64,000 nucleotides of DNA from an uncultured Clostridia bacterium (lineage in GTDB: Bacteria; Bacillota; Clostridia; Oscillospirales; Ruminococcaceae), in the NCBI GenBank assembly GCA_945910815.1, contig CAMDZD010000005.1, positions 1 through 64,000 on the forward strand, given 5' to 3'. Shown piece by piece: positions 55,410-63,825 of the stretch. A program made the position numbers and the translations under genes. The notes beneath the pieces are model-generated. The model worked only from the letters and a program-made list of their open reading frames with translations, did no database searches and was not told the origin of the DNA. Position 1 is the first letter of the stretch. The number at the start of each line of letters is the position of its first letter.

Positions 55410-55945
55410 ATTTTACTCTCTTTTTCGGGATTATTTCTTTCGGGCAAGGGCGGTAAATCTTCAAGACTTCCGAGTCCGAAACATCTCAGAAACTTGTCGG
55501 TAGTTCTGTAAACAATAGGCTTTCCGGGAACATCAAGACGTCCTGCCTCCTCAATGAGTTCCTTTTCGCAGAGGCTGTTCACCGCTGAAGAACTGTCAGT
55601 GCCTCTGATATTTTCAATAAATCCTCTTGAAACAGGCTGATTGTATGCTATTATCGTAAGGACTTCCATAGAAGCCTGAGAAAGAGGTGTATTTTTTTTG
55701 AAATTAAGAGCCTTGCGGACATATATGGCATATTCGGCACGTGTCGTCATCTGAAATCTTCCGTTTACGGAAATTATTCTGATACCGCTTTTGTATTCGT
55801 CATAGCGTTCATTAAGAATCCTTACAAGCTTAACGGCATTTTCGGGAGAAGTTTCAAGAATTTCCGCAATTTTTACAATTTCAACAGGTTCACCCGAGGC
55901 GAATATAACTGCCTCCGCAACTGCAAGCTGTTCATTAATTTCCAT
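55406..55945 (-). CDS. scpB: Segregation and condensation protein B (kleisin-associated)
   Basis: About 179 residues with two winged-helix domains: EINEQLAVAEAVIFASGEPVEIVKIAEIL, then RAEYAIYVRKALNFKKNTPLSQASMEVLTIIAYNQPVSR and DFIENIRGTDSSSAVNSLCEKELIEE-type second helix-turn-helix. It joins ScpA and SMC in chromosome condensation. I use ATG 55945 (MEINEQL), overlapping the scpA end; a longer frame to 56005 lacks homology. Confidence 0.93.
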   Translation of the reverse strand: MEINEQLAVAEAVIFASGEPVEIVKIAEILETSPENAVKLVRILNERYDEYKSGIRIISVNGRFQMTTRAEYAIYVRKALNFKKNTPLSQASMEVLTIIAYNQPVSRGFIENIRGTDSSSAVNSLCEKELIEEAGRLDVPGKPIVYRTTDKFLRCFGLGSLEDLPPLPERNNPEKESKI

Positions 55946-56681
55946 TGGACTGAATATTCCTTTCTTTTTTTCTGCCTGTAAAATATATTTCGGAATTGTC
56001 ATCACTTATTTTTATTCTGCCGTTTTTTGTAAGCTCAAGAACTGCAAGAAAAGTCGCAACACGTTCTGAACGGTCATAAACTCCCTCATAGAGTGAATCC
56101 ATAAGAAGCTTTTTTCCCGAACCGTAAAGCCTTCTCAGAATAAATACAACCTTAGAAATAACTGATGTTATTTTACGCTTTACAGCCGAATTTATTTTAT
56201 TTTCGATAATTTTATTTTCAGCCTCAATATCCTCCGGAAAGGATATATTCAGATATGCCATTGCAAGCCTGTCCGGAAGATACATCTGATTGTATGAATA
56301 TTCCGCCTTTACTTTCATAGGACGGCGGACAAATACATTATCGCCCTGAAATTTTTCCGCAAGCACTGACGAGGCATATTTTATTGAAGAATATTCAATA
56401 AGATTAGTTTCAAGCTCTTTTTTCATCTGCTGAGCTTCATCGGCTTCGGGTTTCGGAAGAAGATATGCCGTTTTTATATATATCAGGCGTGATGCCATTT
56501 CAAGAAATTCGCCCGCCGATTCAAGATTCTGAATATTGCTGTTGTCAAGATACTCCATATACTGTTCAAGGAGCTTTGATATTTCAATATCGTATATATT
56601 AAGCTTATGCTTTGATATAAGCTTTAAGAGCAAATCAAGAGGGCCTTCAAATGTATCAAGCCTGAAAAGTATCTGCTCCAT
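55935..56681 (-). CDS. scpA: Segregation and condensation protein A (kleisin)
   Basis: A 248-residue kleisin: N-terminal LDTFEGPLDLLLKLISKHKLNIYDIEISKLLEQYMEYL and MASRLIYIKTAYLLPKP, a variable middle, and the C-terminal winged helix with RVATFLAVLELTKNGRIKI. It bridges SMC heads. It begins 1 bp from the M50 protease gene upstream. Confidence 0.95.
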   Translation of the reverse strand: MEQILFRLDTFEGPLDLLLKLISKHKLNIYDIEISKLLEQYMEYLDNSNIQNLESAGEFLEMASRLIYIKTAYLLPKPEADEAQQMKKELETNLIEYSSIKYASSVLAEKFQGDNVFVRRPMKVKAEYSYNQMYLPDRLAMAYLNISFPEDIEAENKIIENKINSAVKRKITSVISKVVFILRRLYGSGKKLLMDSLYEGVYDRSERVATFLAVLELTKNGRIKISDDNSEIYFTGRKKERNIQSNGN

Positions 56682-56682
56682 T

Positions 56683-57387
56683 TTATATAGTTCCTATAAC
56701 ATTCGGAATCCAGCTTGCACAGAACCACACTGCTTTTGAAACAAGATTCGTTACTATATAAAGGGGGTTGAATTTTGCAGGAATTATCATATCTCCTAAA
56801 AGAATATATGCAAGGAATACTGTTCTTATAATCTGCATATTTCTTCTGAACCAGTCATCGAATTTATATTTTGTGCAGTAGCTGAAAACGTCATAGCCGT
56901 CAAGTGGCGGAACAGGTATAAGATTAAACACCGCAAGACCGATATTTATTGAAAAGCAGAAATTCAGCAAAAGCATAATGATGTAAACAATACTGTATTC
57001 GCCGTAATAAACAGCATTTATACAAGCCTTCTGCACAAATTCAAAGCAGTATGCGAAATTATAAATCAATGCACAGACAAGCGATGCTATTATGTTTGAG
57101 GCAGGGCCTGCTATTGATACCATTGCCATACCTGCTCTGAGACTGTGATTTCTGTTGAATCTGTTCGGATTGACGGGAACAGGCTTTGCCCACCCGAATC
57201 CCGTAAGCACAAGCAGAAGCGTACCAATCGGGTCAATATGTGCAAGAGGATTGAGAGTAAGTCTGCCCTGTTCCTCTGCCGTATCGTCTCCGAGCTTTTT
57301 CGCAACAAAACCGTGTGCAAGCTCATGCAAAGGGAGTACAAGAATAACAATTATAATTCTTGCAAGAAATTTAATTACCGTATCCAT
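56683..57387 (-). CDS. Site-2 protease family (M50) membrane metalloprotease
   Basis: A 234-residue polytopic protease. The zinc motif HELAH (H21-E22-x-x-H25) lies in the first membrane helix, and the second motif is [13 protein letters not shown] with its Asp. [14 protein letters not shown] is the typical loop. Firmicute homologs (YdjG/YwhC group) are common in the ScpA cluster, substrate unknown. It is the first gene of the operon reading through to rluB, with a promoter at 57423-57451. Confidence 0.92.
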   Translation of the reverse strand: MDTVIKFLARIIIVILVLPLHELAHGFVAKKLGDDTAEEQGRLTLNPLAHIDPIGTLLLVLTGFGWAKPVPVNPNRFNRNHSLRAGMAMVSIAGPASNIIASLVCALIYNFAYCFEFVQKACINAVYYGEYSIVYIIMLLLNFCFSINIGLAVFNLIPVPPLDGYDVFSYCTKYKFDDWFRRNMQIIRTVFLAYILLGDMIIPAKFNPLYIVTNLVSKAVWFCASWIPNVIGTI

Positions 57388-57422
57388 AAGTTATTTCCTT
57401 TCTTAAAAATATTCCGATTATA

Positions 57423-57451
57423 ATTATACTACAAACAAATATCTTTTTCAA
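57423..57451 (-). promoter_or_regulatory. Promoter of the M50-scpAB-ytfIJ-dacF-rluB operon
   Basis: TTGAAA (57446-57451), 17-bp spacer, TATAAT (57423-57428) on the minus strand. The divergent rpmB promoter is about 120 bp away. Confidence 0.82.
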
Positions 57452-57572
57452 GTAATTTCAGAAAATTCTTGTCAGGCAACATCATACCGCAACAAAATCT
57501 GTCAACATCGCAGATAAATTTTTGTATATAATCAGAACATATAAAAATTTCTGCTTTTTTTTCAAAAAACAC

Positions 57573-57601
57573 TTGATTTTTCAGAAAGTTTATGATACAA
57601 T
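57573..57601 (+). promoter_or_regulatory. Promoter of rpmB
   Basis: TTGATT (57573-57578), 17-bp spacer, TACAAT (57596-57601), then AAAGGAGGTG before the rpmB ATG. Confidence 0.75.
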
Positions 57602-57644
57602 AATATTGTTGTATTTTTTCAGATTCAAAAGGAGGTGCTGTAAA

Positions 57645-57830
57645 ATGGCAAAATGCGATATCTGCGGTAAGGGTGTTACTTTCGGTATTAAGGTTTCTCA
57701 CTCACACAGACGTTCAAACAGAACTTGGAAGCCGAACGTAAAGAGAGTTAAGGCTATCGTTAAGGGTACTCCTTGTCATATCTATGCTTGCTCAAGATGC
57801 CTTCGTTCAGGCAAGGTTGAAAGAGCTTAA
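57645..57830 (+). CDS. rpmB: 50S ribosomal protein L28, zinc-binding type
   Basis: A 61-residue ribosomal protein: MAKCDICGKGVTFGIKVSHSHRRSNRTWKPN and VKGTPCHIYACSRCLRSGKV. The paired cysteines CDIC and CSRC form the zinc ribbon of the C+ paralog class, so no zinc-free switch is indicated. AAAGGAGGTG sets the ATG at 57645; the frame is open farther upstream, but that sequence lies in the promoter. It ends at a strong terminator. Confidence 0.96.
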   Translation: MAKCDICGKGVTFGIKVSHSHRRSNRTWKPNVKRVKAIVKGTPCHIYACSRCLRSGKVERA

Positions 57831-57848
57831 TCTCTTGAAAACACAGTT

Positions 57849-57878
57849 AACCGGAAACGCATACGTTTCCGGTTTTTT
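57849..57878 (+). terminator. Intrinsic terminator after rpmB
   Basis: CCGGAAACG, a 3-nt loop and CGTTTCCGG followed by T6. Confidence 0.92.
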
Positions 57879-57892
57879 CTTTATTCAAATAT

Positions 57893-58552
57893 TTATTCAA
57901 AATCTATTCCGCATTTAAGCTCCTTCATAGATACAACAGAGGAAATCCCGACTATTACATGGTCAAAAACCTTTATTCCAAAGTCTTTCATCGAATCAAC
58001 TATGCTTTTTGTAAATTCATAATCAGCCTCGGAGGGATACGCCTCGGATTCAGGGTGATTGTGCGAAATATAAATTCCGTATGCCTTGATTCCCAATGCA
58101 CAGCGTATAACTTTTTCCCTGCTTATATTTATTGTATCAGCCGAGCCGACTGCAACAAGATGTTCACCCTTTACCATTCTGTGACGGTTTACCGATACAA
58201 GATATATTCTCTCGTCAGATATTCCCGCATAAAGCGAACGGAAATAATAAGCCATATCGTCATAGCTTTTTATAAAGCAACGCTGTCCCCTATTGAAAAG
58301 ACATTCCATACTGACAGCCTGTATTATTTTCAAAAGACAGGCTGTCTTTTCGTTCACATCACTGCCGATTAAATGATTTATATCAGCATTTAAAACAGCG
58401 TTTAAACTGCCGTATTCGCTTATAAGCCTTTCTGATACTTTTTCAGTATCCTTAACTGATGCAAACGACAAAACAAGCTGAAGTATTTCGGAATCACTCA
58501 TTCCATTCAGACCGTATGTTTTATATTTTTCAAAAAGCTCTGTGTTTTTCAA
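57893..58552 (-). CDS. radC: RadC-like JAB/MPN domain protein, metal site intact
   Basis: A 219-residue protein of the RadC/YkvR (JAMM) group. A short helix-hairpin-helix-like N-terminal part (LNAVLNADINHLIGSDV) precedes the MPN domain with VSVNRHRMVKGE, the metal-binding H164 and H166 in ISHNHPESE and D177 in SEADYEF. RadC is historically linked to DNA repair, but its function is disputed. It overlaps by four bases with a second, degenerate RadC gene upstream. Confidence 0.88.
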   Translation of the reverse strand: MKNTELFEKYKTYGLNGMSDSEILQLVLSFASVKDTEKVSERLISEYGSLNAVLNADINHLIGSDVNEKTACLLKIIQAVSMECLFNRGQRCFIKSYDDMAYYFRSLYAGISDERIYLVSVNRHRMVKGEHLVAVGSADTINISREKVIRCALGIKAYGIYISHNHPESEAYPSEADYEFTKSIVDSMKDFGIKVFDHVIVGISSVVSMKELKCGIDFE

Positions 58553-59232
58553 AAGCCGAACACTCCTTCTTCAAACATGGAAAAAGCTTCTGAACCGTTT
58601 GAAATTATGTAGTCAGCCGTATGGATTCCGAGGGATTTAAGGCTTTCGGCTATAAGCCTGACAGCAAAGTAATCTTCATTCTGCGGAACGGGAATTTTTC
58701 CTTTTCCGCAGTTTCGGGCAATTATTATATTACTTGCATTGTTTTTCAATGCTGTCATAGTAAGGCTCGAAATAATTTTTTCATGACATCTGAAATCCTC
58801 GGGAGTAAATGTATAATTGCTTTTTACCGTCATATCAGCACCCATAAATACTGTCAGAAACATTCCGCAGTCAGATTCCGCAAAATAATTATTGACATAT
58901 TCCTTAATATCGGAGGGTTTTTCTCCGGTATTTTCATTTTCGAGATAGTAAAAGCATACATCTCCGAAAAGCTTTATAAGCTCCGCACTTTTTGAGCCTA
59001 TGCCGTTTACAGCACTTAATTCCTTGGGAGATGCCTTAAAAACATTGTAAACGCTCCCGAAATGATTTATAAGATTGTGTGCCGTTTCATTTGTATTTGC
59101 TCTTGGAATGGAATAAAAAAGAATAAGCTCAAGAATTTCATGAGGGTGAAAACCGTTAAGACCGTTTTCGACAAAACGTTTTCTAAGACGCTGACGGTGT
59201 CCCTCATGAATATTTTTTGCTTTGGCGGTCAA
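58549..59232 (-). CDS. RadC-like protein with degenerate metal site
   Basis: About 227 residues, paralogous to the next gene. It keeps the RadC N-terminus (EGHRQRLRKRFVENGLNGFHPHEILELILFYSIPRANTNE), a good helix-hairpin-helix (ELSAVNGIGSKSAELIKL) and the MPN fold, but where the active JAMM has HxH it reads ARNCGKGKIP, so the metal ligands are gone. It is likely a non-catalytic RadC partner. The start is TTG 59232, preceded by GGAGGGAGG; the frame is open to 59256. It overlaps the intact RadC by four bases. Confidence 0.84.
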   Translation of the reverse strand: MTAKAKNIHEGHRQRLRKRFVENGLNGFHPHEILELILFYSIPRANTNETAHNLINHFGSVYNVFKASPKELSAVNGIGSKSAELIKLFGDVCFYYLENENTGEKPSDIKEYVNNYFAESDCGMFLTVFMGADMTVKSNYTFTPEDFRCHEKIISSLTMTALKNNASNIIIARNCGKGKIPVPQNEDYFAVRLIAESLKSLGIHTADYIISNGSEAFSMFEEGVFGF

Positions 59233-59256
59233 AAGGTTTCCTCCCTCCGGAATCAT

Positions 59257-59376
59257 TTATTTTATGTCAGAATCGCTCTGCTTTGCCACGGAACACAGTG
59301 CCATCGTAAAAACCCCGACTATTCCTCCGAAAAATGAACCAAGCAGAAATATAATAAATTCAGTCGTTTTAAACAC
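59257..59376 (-). CDS. Small DUF3789-like membrane protein
   Basis: A 39-residue reading frame with a single hydrophobic helix followed by a Cys and a polar tail: IIFLLGSFFGGIVGVFTMALCSVAKQ. The Gly-Gly-x-x-Gly-x-F pattern and the C-x3-Q ending resemble DUF3789, tiny single-helix proteins of Firmicutes. The start is unsure: GTG 59376 gives the best length, but AGAGG overlaps it. It lies just upstream of the tandem radC genes, probably co-transcribed. Confidence 0.55.
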   Translation of the reverse strand: MFKTTEFIIFLLGSFFGGIVGVFTMALCSVAKQSDSDIK

Positions 59377-59430
59377 CTCTTTTGCATTGAAACTGCTGTT
59401 ATTATTTCTTCTGCAAAAGCGGTTTATACA

Positions 59431-59979
59431 TTATAATAAGAATTTTTTTCTGACAACTTTTTTTCTTATATATGCAAATGTGTAATCCTCGCCTTTTTCG
59501 CTTAACATTCTTAAAAGAAATTCAAGCTTTCGTGAAGTATCGGGATGAATTTTTCTTCTGTCCTTTCCCTTGAGGAAATATTCAAGCGGAGCTTTGTCGG
59601 TATATTTTTCTTTCATATAGATTTTGCTTGCGGATACACGGTCGCAGAACATTTCCGCAATAAATTTATCGGGCATTTTTACCGGTTCAAGCCTTTTTGT
59701 TTTTGTATTGTAATCAGTCCAGTATTCAAAATGATGGCGGTTTCTGCCTTTATGGTGAATCCACGCCATTGAATATCCATTTTTTTCACGTTCAGCCTCA
59801 TTCGGACTTCTGTTTCCCTGAAAGAAAATCACTCCCGGAATAAATTCTGACGGTGAAAATTTTGATAAGTCATGTGTTATTCCCTGCCATAATATTCCGC
59901 ATTTTGCACAGTGGCAGAAGACTTTTGCTTTATGCTTTACCACCGTAAGAAAATGACCTTTCAGATTTTTTAAAATCAT
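59431..59979 (-). CDS. DUF5662 family protein
   Basis: A protein of about 182 residues with many conserved histidines: HFLTVVKHKAKVF, HDLSKFSPSEF (HD-like), MAWIHHKGRNRHHFEYW, and the late KLEFLLRMLSEKG. The family is of unknown function; the pattern suggests a metal-dependent HD-like fold (inference). I take ATG 59979 (MILKNLKGHF), after GGGAG; an extension to 60051 is open but lacks homology. It is monocistronic. Confidence 0.85.
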   Translation of the reverse strand: MILKNLKGHFLTVVKHKAKVFCHCAKCGILWQGITHDLSKFSPSEFIPGVIFFQGNRSPNEAEREKNGYSMAWIHHKGRNRHHFEYWTDYNTKTKRLEPVKMPDKFIAEMFCDRVSASKIYMKEKYTDKAPLEYFLKGKDRRKIHPDTSRKLEFLLRMLSEKGEDYTFAYIRKKVVRKKFLL

Positions 59980-60077
59980 ATAATAATTACACTCCCGAAA
60001 AAATTTTTTCAATAGAATTATATCATATCCGTTGTGAAAAATAAATAGCACTCAAAATGATTTGTGAAAATATTACA

Positions 60078-60138
60078 TTTTCCACAAACGATTTTTGTGA
60101 GTTATCTACAAAAATTTAAAAAACAGATTAAATCCACA
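60078..60138. promoter_or_regulatory. Cluster of DnaA-box-like 9-mers
   Basis: TTTTCCACA (60078-60086, one mismatch to TTATCCACA), TTATCTACA (60102-60110, one mismatch) and AAATCCACA (60130-60138, two mismatches) are in one orientation within 61 bp of AT-rich DNA between divergent genes. DnaA binding is possible, but no dnaA or dnaN gene is near, so an origin is unlikely. Confidence 0.35.
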
Positions 60139-60157
60139 ACATTTTATTGGAAAATTA

Positions 60158-60186
60158 TTGATTTTTTGTAATTATTGTGATATAAT
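60158..60186 (+). promoter_or_regulatory. Promoter of the EAL phosphodiesterase gene
   Basis: TTGATT (60158-60163), 17-bp spacer, TATAAT (60181-60186), then AAAGGAGG before ATG 60224. Confidence 0.82.
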
Positions 60187-60223
60187 TATATAAACTGCAA
60201 AATATTTAAAGGAGGGTCGGATT

Positions 60224-62713
60224 ATGCTTTATGACAAAGAAGTTATACATGAAATAAAATACGGCAGTTTCCTGCTTTCTGTCAATTCCGAAAATTTTGA
60301 TGAAAATGTCATAATAGACTGTGATGAATATTTTGTCAGGTTTTCCGGATATTCAAGGGAGGAAATTAAACAAAGGAAATTAAAATTCAGAGATATTCTT
60401 CTTGATGATGAATATTACTCTATCTGCGATTTCGTAAAGAAAAATATAAATCCTCTCGGCGAAATATACCTTGAACACAAAATAAAATGCAAAACAGGCT
60501 CTGTCCTTGTCATTACAAACTGCTGTGAAATCCTTTCAAAAGACAGTTCAAATATAATTCTTAAAAATACCATAGTACAGGCTTCCGAAAATTCAGACCC
60601 GCAATTTGTGGAATCTTACTATACTCTCAATTTCAATGCTATTCTTAAAAATATGCCATGCGGTGTTGCCGTATACAGATTAGAAGAATCAGACGGAGAA
60701 AAAAAGCTTCATCTTACATATGCAAATGATAAGTTTTACAGCCAGCTCGGATATACAAAAGAATCTTATATCAATGCCACAAACGGCGGATATGTAGGCA
60801 ATCTTTTTGCTGACAGTGAATCAAAAACCAAAATTCTGAATAATATTTTCTGCAACACAAAAAATACTGAACCTATTGACATTCAGACAAAAATGAAAAA
60901 GGCTGACGGTTCAGAAGCTGTTATGAGTATAAACGGAAAAATATTTGTCGGAAGTGACGGGCTTTCAAGACTTCAGGTCGTCTTCTTCGATATTACCGGA
61001 ATCGCAAAGGCTGAAGAAACTATAATGTTTCAGAATGAACGCTATAAAATCATTGAGGAAAGTACCGATGAGCTTATATTTGACTACGATATTAAAAAAG
61101 ATATTCTCTATCTTCCGAAAAAAGATATTTTTAAAAAAATCAATTACAAAATTGAGGGCTACATAAACAAACAGACCTGCAAAGATACTGTACACCCGGA
61201 GGATTCCATAAGATTTATATCACTCTGGAAAGATGCTGTAAAGTCACCTGTCAAAAACTATGTTGACGTAAGGACAAAAGCCTTTAACGGTGAATACTGC
61301 TGGTACAGAGTATATTATGTAAGTGTTGCTGATACATGCGGTGAGATGACACATATATACGGAAGATATTCCAATATAGACAACGAAAGGAAATTTCATC
61401 TTAACAGCAACGATGCAGAGGCAAAAATCCAGAAACTTACCATGAGCGACAATATAACCGGTCTGCTTAACCGCCATACCTTCAAAATTCAGGCTCAGGA
61501 AATAATAAACAACTACAACCCGAAAAAAGAATGTCTTTCCGTCGTCTATGCCGATATAAACAATTTTTCATTCGTAAATGACAATTTCGGATATGATGCC
61601 GGCGACAGTATGCTTAATGACTTCTCATCAATCCTGAGGTCTATGAAAAAGGTTAAAAAAAGCTCCCGTATAAATTCGGATTTATTCCTTTTCCTGCTTT
61701 CGGGAACCGACAAGCAGGATATTATGTCATCAGTGGAATATATTTCTGACAAATTTTACAGTATGCAGAAACAGAAATACAGAGCCGGAAACTTTAATGT
61801 CGCATCGGGAATATACTACATTTCCGGAAAGGGTGAGGATATTGCCTATGCTATCGATAATGCTGACCTCGCAAGAAAAAATATAAAATCCCACAAGGAA
61901 CTGAATATCTGCATATACAATGAAGAATTCAGAATAAGGCGTACACGTGAAAAAAGTATCATTACAAAACTTCAGAACGCTATCAGCGAAAATCAGATTG
62001 AATTGTTTTTACAGCCAAAATTCTCTATGAACTCCCGAAAGGTTATAGGTGCGGAGGCTCTTGCACGCTGGAGAAATCCTGACGGCACATACAAGCTCCC
62101 TTTTGAATTTATAGATGTTCTTGAAAAAGCCGGATATATCGTTGAACTTGACTTCTTCATCTACGAGGAGGCTCTCAAATGCGTTAAACGCTGGCAGAAT
62201 GACGGCAAAAACCTTATTCCGATATCCGTAAACTTTTCACGCAAAAACAATATAAACCCCGAATTTACACAGAAAGTTCTTGAACTTGCCGAAAAATACA
62301 ATATCAACAACAAATATATCGAATTTGAAATAACTGAAAGTGCATTTGCCGAAAATACCCTCGCTATGTTCTCAAATATGAATATTCTCCGTCAGCACGG
62401 ATTTAAAGTTGATATTGATGATTTCGGAATAGGCTATTCCTCACTCAGCTTTCTGCTTAATTCCCCTATCGATACCGTAAAGGTTGACAAGGTTTTTGTT
62501 GACGGAATAGAAAAATCAAAATATCACCGTGACTTCATCAAACAGATGTGCATGCTTATAAATACAACAAACAAGGAAGTTATCTTCGAAGGTGTTGAAA
62601 CCGAAAAACAGGCGGATTTCCTATGCAAATGCGGTTTTGACCTCGCTCAGGGCTGGCTCTTCGACAAGGCTATTCGTGTTGATGAATTTGAAAAAAAATA
62701 TATTTATATATAA
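60224..62713 (+). CDS. PAS-GGDEF-EAL c-di-GMP phosphodiesterase with degenerate GGDEF
   Basis: An 829-residue soluble signalling protein. Three PAS-like domains (about 15-120, 140-270, 280-400) precede a GGDEF domain (about 405-560) and an EAL domain (about 575-825). The GGDEF signature reads RINSDLFLF (near 481-488), lacking the catalytic Gly-Gly-Asp-Glu, so cyclase activity is unlikely; it may still bind GTP. The EAL set is complete: EALARW near 611, N in VNFSRKN, EITES, DIDDFG, VDKVF, EGVETEKQ and AQGW. It should degrade c-di-GMP in response to a PAS signal. It has its own promoter; AAAGGAGG sets the ATG. Confidence 0.92.
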   Translation: MLYDKEVIHEIKYGSFLLSVNSENFDENVIIDCDEYFVRFSGYSREEIKQRKLKFRDILLDDEYYSICDFVKKNINPLGEIYLEHKIKCKTGSVLVITNCCEILSKDSSNIILKNTIVQASENSDPQFVESYYTLNFNAILKNMPCGVAVYRLEESDGEKKLHLTYANDKFYSQLGYTKESYINATNGGYVGNLFADSESKTKILNNIFCNTKNTEPIDIQTKMKKADGSEAVMSINGKIFVGSDGLSRLQVVFFDITGIAKAEETIMFQNERYKIIEESTDELIFDYDIKKDILYLPKKDIFKKINYKIEGYINKQTCKDTVHPEDSIRFISLWKDAVKSPVKNYVDVRTKAFNGEYCWYRVYYVSVADTCGEMTHIYGRYSNIDNERKFHLNSNDAEAKIQKLTMSDNITGLLNRHTFKIQAQEIINNYNPKKECLSVVYADINNFSFVNDNFGYDAGDSMLNDFSSILRSMKKVKKSSRINSDLFLFLLSGTDKQDIMSSVEYISDKFYSMQKQKYRAGNFNVASGIYYISGKGEDIAYAIDNADLARKNIKSHKELNICIYNEEFRIRRTREKSIITKLQNAISENQIELFLQPKFSMNSRKVIGAEALARWRNPDGTYKLPFEFIDVLEKAGYIVELDFFIYEEALKCVKRWQNDGKNLIPISVNFSRKNNINPEFTQKVLELAEKYNINNKYIEFEITESAFAENTLAMFSNMNILRQHGFKVDIDDFGIGYSSLSFLLNSPIDTVKVDKVFVDGIEKSKYHRDFIKQMCMLINTTNKEVIFEGVETEKQADFLCKCGFDLAQGWLFDKAIRVDEFEKKYIYI

Positions 62714-62727
62714 ATTACAAAAAGCTA

Positions 62728-62756
62728 TTGACATTCGTCCTGCAATATGTTATAAT
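62728..62756 (+). promoter_or_regulatory. Consensus promoter of the DUF1292 gene
   Basis: TTGACA (62728-62733), 17-bp spacer, TATAAT (62751-62756), about 30 bp before ATG 62789. Confidence 0.85.
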
Positions 62757-62788
62757 ATTACAAATATATTGCGAAAGAGGTTTATTTT

Positions 62789-63097
62789 ATGAATGATTCC
62801 TATGAAAACAATCCCAATCTCAATGACGAATACGAAGAAGAAAATCCCGTTATAACACTCCTTGATGATGACGGCGAAGAAGTTCACTTTGAAATCCTTG
62901 ATGCTTTTGAGTATATGGAAAAACATTATACTGTACTTCTCCCCTATGAAGAAAGTGAGGAGGAAGTCGTTATACTTGAAGTTCAGCACGGAGAAGATGA
63001 AGATGAATTTCTTTCAATCGATGACGAACAGCTCCTCTATGCTCTTTTTGAGGAATTTAAAAAACGCAATGCCGACAATTTCAATTTTGCTGATTGA
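62789..63097 (+). CDS. DUF1292 domain protein (YrzB-like)
   Basis: A 102-residue, strongly acidic protein with the DUF1292 core: PVITLLDDDGEEVHFEILDAFEYMEKHYTVLLPYEE, VVILEVQ and the SIDDEQLLYALFEEFKKR end. Homologs in Firmicutes (YrzB) often sit with yrrK/yrvD near alaS and have no known function. Here it stands alone with a strong promoter and terminator. AGAGG precedes the ATG. Confidence 0.9.
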   Translation: MNDSYENNPNLNDEYEEENPVITLLDDDGEEVHFEILDAFEYMEKHYTVLLPYEESEEEVVILEVQHGEDEDEFLSIDDEQLLYALFEEFKKRNADNFNFAD

Positions 63098-63111
63098 TTA
63101 ACTCCTTTAAA

Positions 63112-63157
63112 ACGGAACTGCCCTCACGATTCTTATGCGGGCAGTTCCGTTTTTTTG
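63112..63157 (+). terminator. Intrinsic terminator after the DUF1292 gene
   Basis: CGGAACTGCCC, about 15-nt loop, GGGCAGTTCCG and T7. Confidence 0.92.
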
Positions 63158-63165
63158 CAAAAATA

Positions 63166-63194
63166 TTGTAATCTGCAAAATAGTATGATATAAT
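63166..63194 (+). promoter_or_regulatory. Promoter of the PAP2 gene
   Basis: TTGTAA (63166-63171), 17-bp spacer, TATAAT (63189-63194), then AAAGGAGGG before ATG 63229. Confidence 0.75.
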
Positions 63195-63228
63195 ATAATG
63201 GCATTATGATATAAAAAGGAGGGTTAAT

Positions 63229-63807
63229 ATGGATTTTTTCGACACTCTTATGAATATCGACGAAGATATTCTGCTTTATATTCAGGAAAATATCAGAAAC
63301 GCAACTGCCGACACTATTATGAAAGCTGTAACTCATCTCGGAGATATGGGCATTTTCTGGATAATGATTATATTTGTACTTTTCCTGAGCAAAAAATATA
63401 CAAAGACAGCTTTTATTATGGCTCTGACACTTGCACTCGGACTCCTTATAACAAATCTGATACTTAAAAACAGCGTTCACAGAATAAGACCTTTTCACGC
63501 TATTGAAGAGCTTTTCCCGCTTATAAACAAGCCGGAGGACTGGTCATTTCCCTCCGGACATGCTACAAGCTCAATCGGTTGCGGAATTGCTATGCTCAGA
63601 AATCTTCCGAAAAAATACGGAATATCAGGTTTTACAATAGGTATTCTCATAGCCGTATCAAGAATTTATCTCGGTGTACATTATACTACTGACGTTGTTG
63701 CCGGTGCTTTAATCGGAACAGTTTCAGCTCTTTCATCTGAAAAAATTATAAATAAGGCTGACAGAGTTATAAAACAAAAGCGGAAATCAAAAAAATCCCC
63801 GAATTAA
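63229..63807 (+). CDS. PAP2-family membrane phosphatase
   Basis: A 192-residue protein with about five membrane helices and the three PAP2 motifs: KNSVHRIRP (K80 to R87-P88), PSGH (108-111), and SRIYLGVHYTTD (R145, H151, D155). It dephosphorylates lipid phosphates such as undecaprenyl pyrophosphate, phosphatidate or phosphatidylglycerol phosphate; undecaprenyl pyrophosphate (BcrC-like) is the most likely for a Firmicute of this size, but not certain. It ends in a basic tail. It is convergent with the next gene, with a shared hairpin at the stop codon. Confidence 0.9.
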   Translation: MDFFDTLMNIDEDILLYIQENIRNATADTIMKAVTHLGDMGIFWIMIIFVLFLSKKYTKTAFIMALTLALGLLITNLILKNSVHRIRPFHAIEELFPLINKPEDWSFPSGHATSSIGCGIAMLRNLPKKYGISGFTIGILIAVSRIYLGVHYTTDVVAGALIGTVSALSSEKIINKADRVIKQKRKSKKSPN

Positions 63808-63825
63808 TTCGGGGACTTGTTTTTT
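63797..63825. terminator. Bidirectional terminator at the PAP2/phosphoglycerate mutase junction
   Basis: CCCCGAATTAATTCGGGG is an 18-bp perfect palindrome, followed by ACTTGTTTTTT on the plus strand and ATTTTTTTG on the minus strand. It includes the PAP2 stop codon. Confidence 0.88.

Noticed and set aside
60052..60223. Chromosome origin
   Set aside because: DnaA-like boxes are few and imperfect, and no dnaA, dnaN or rpmH lies nearby.
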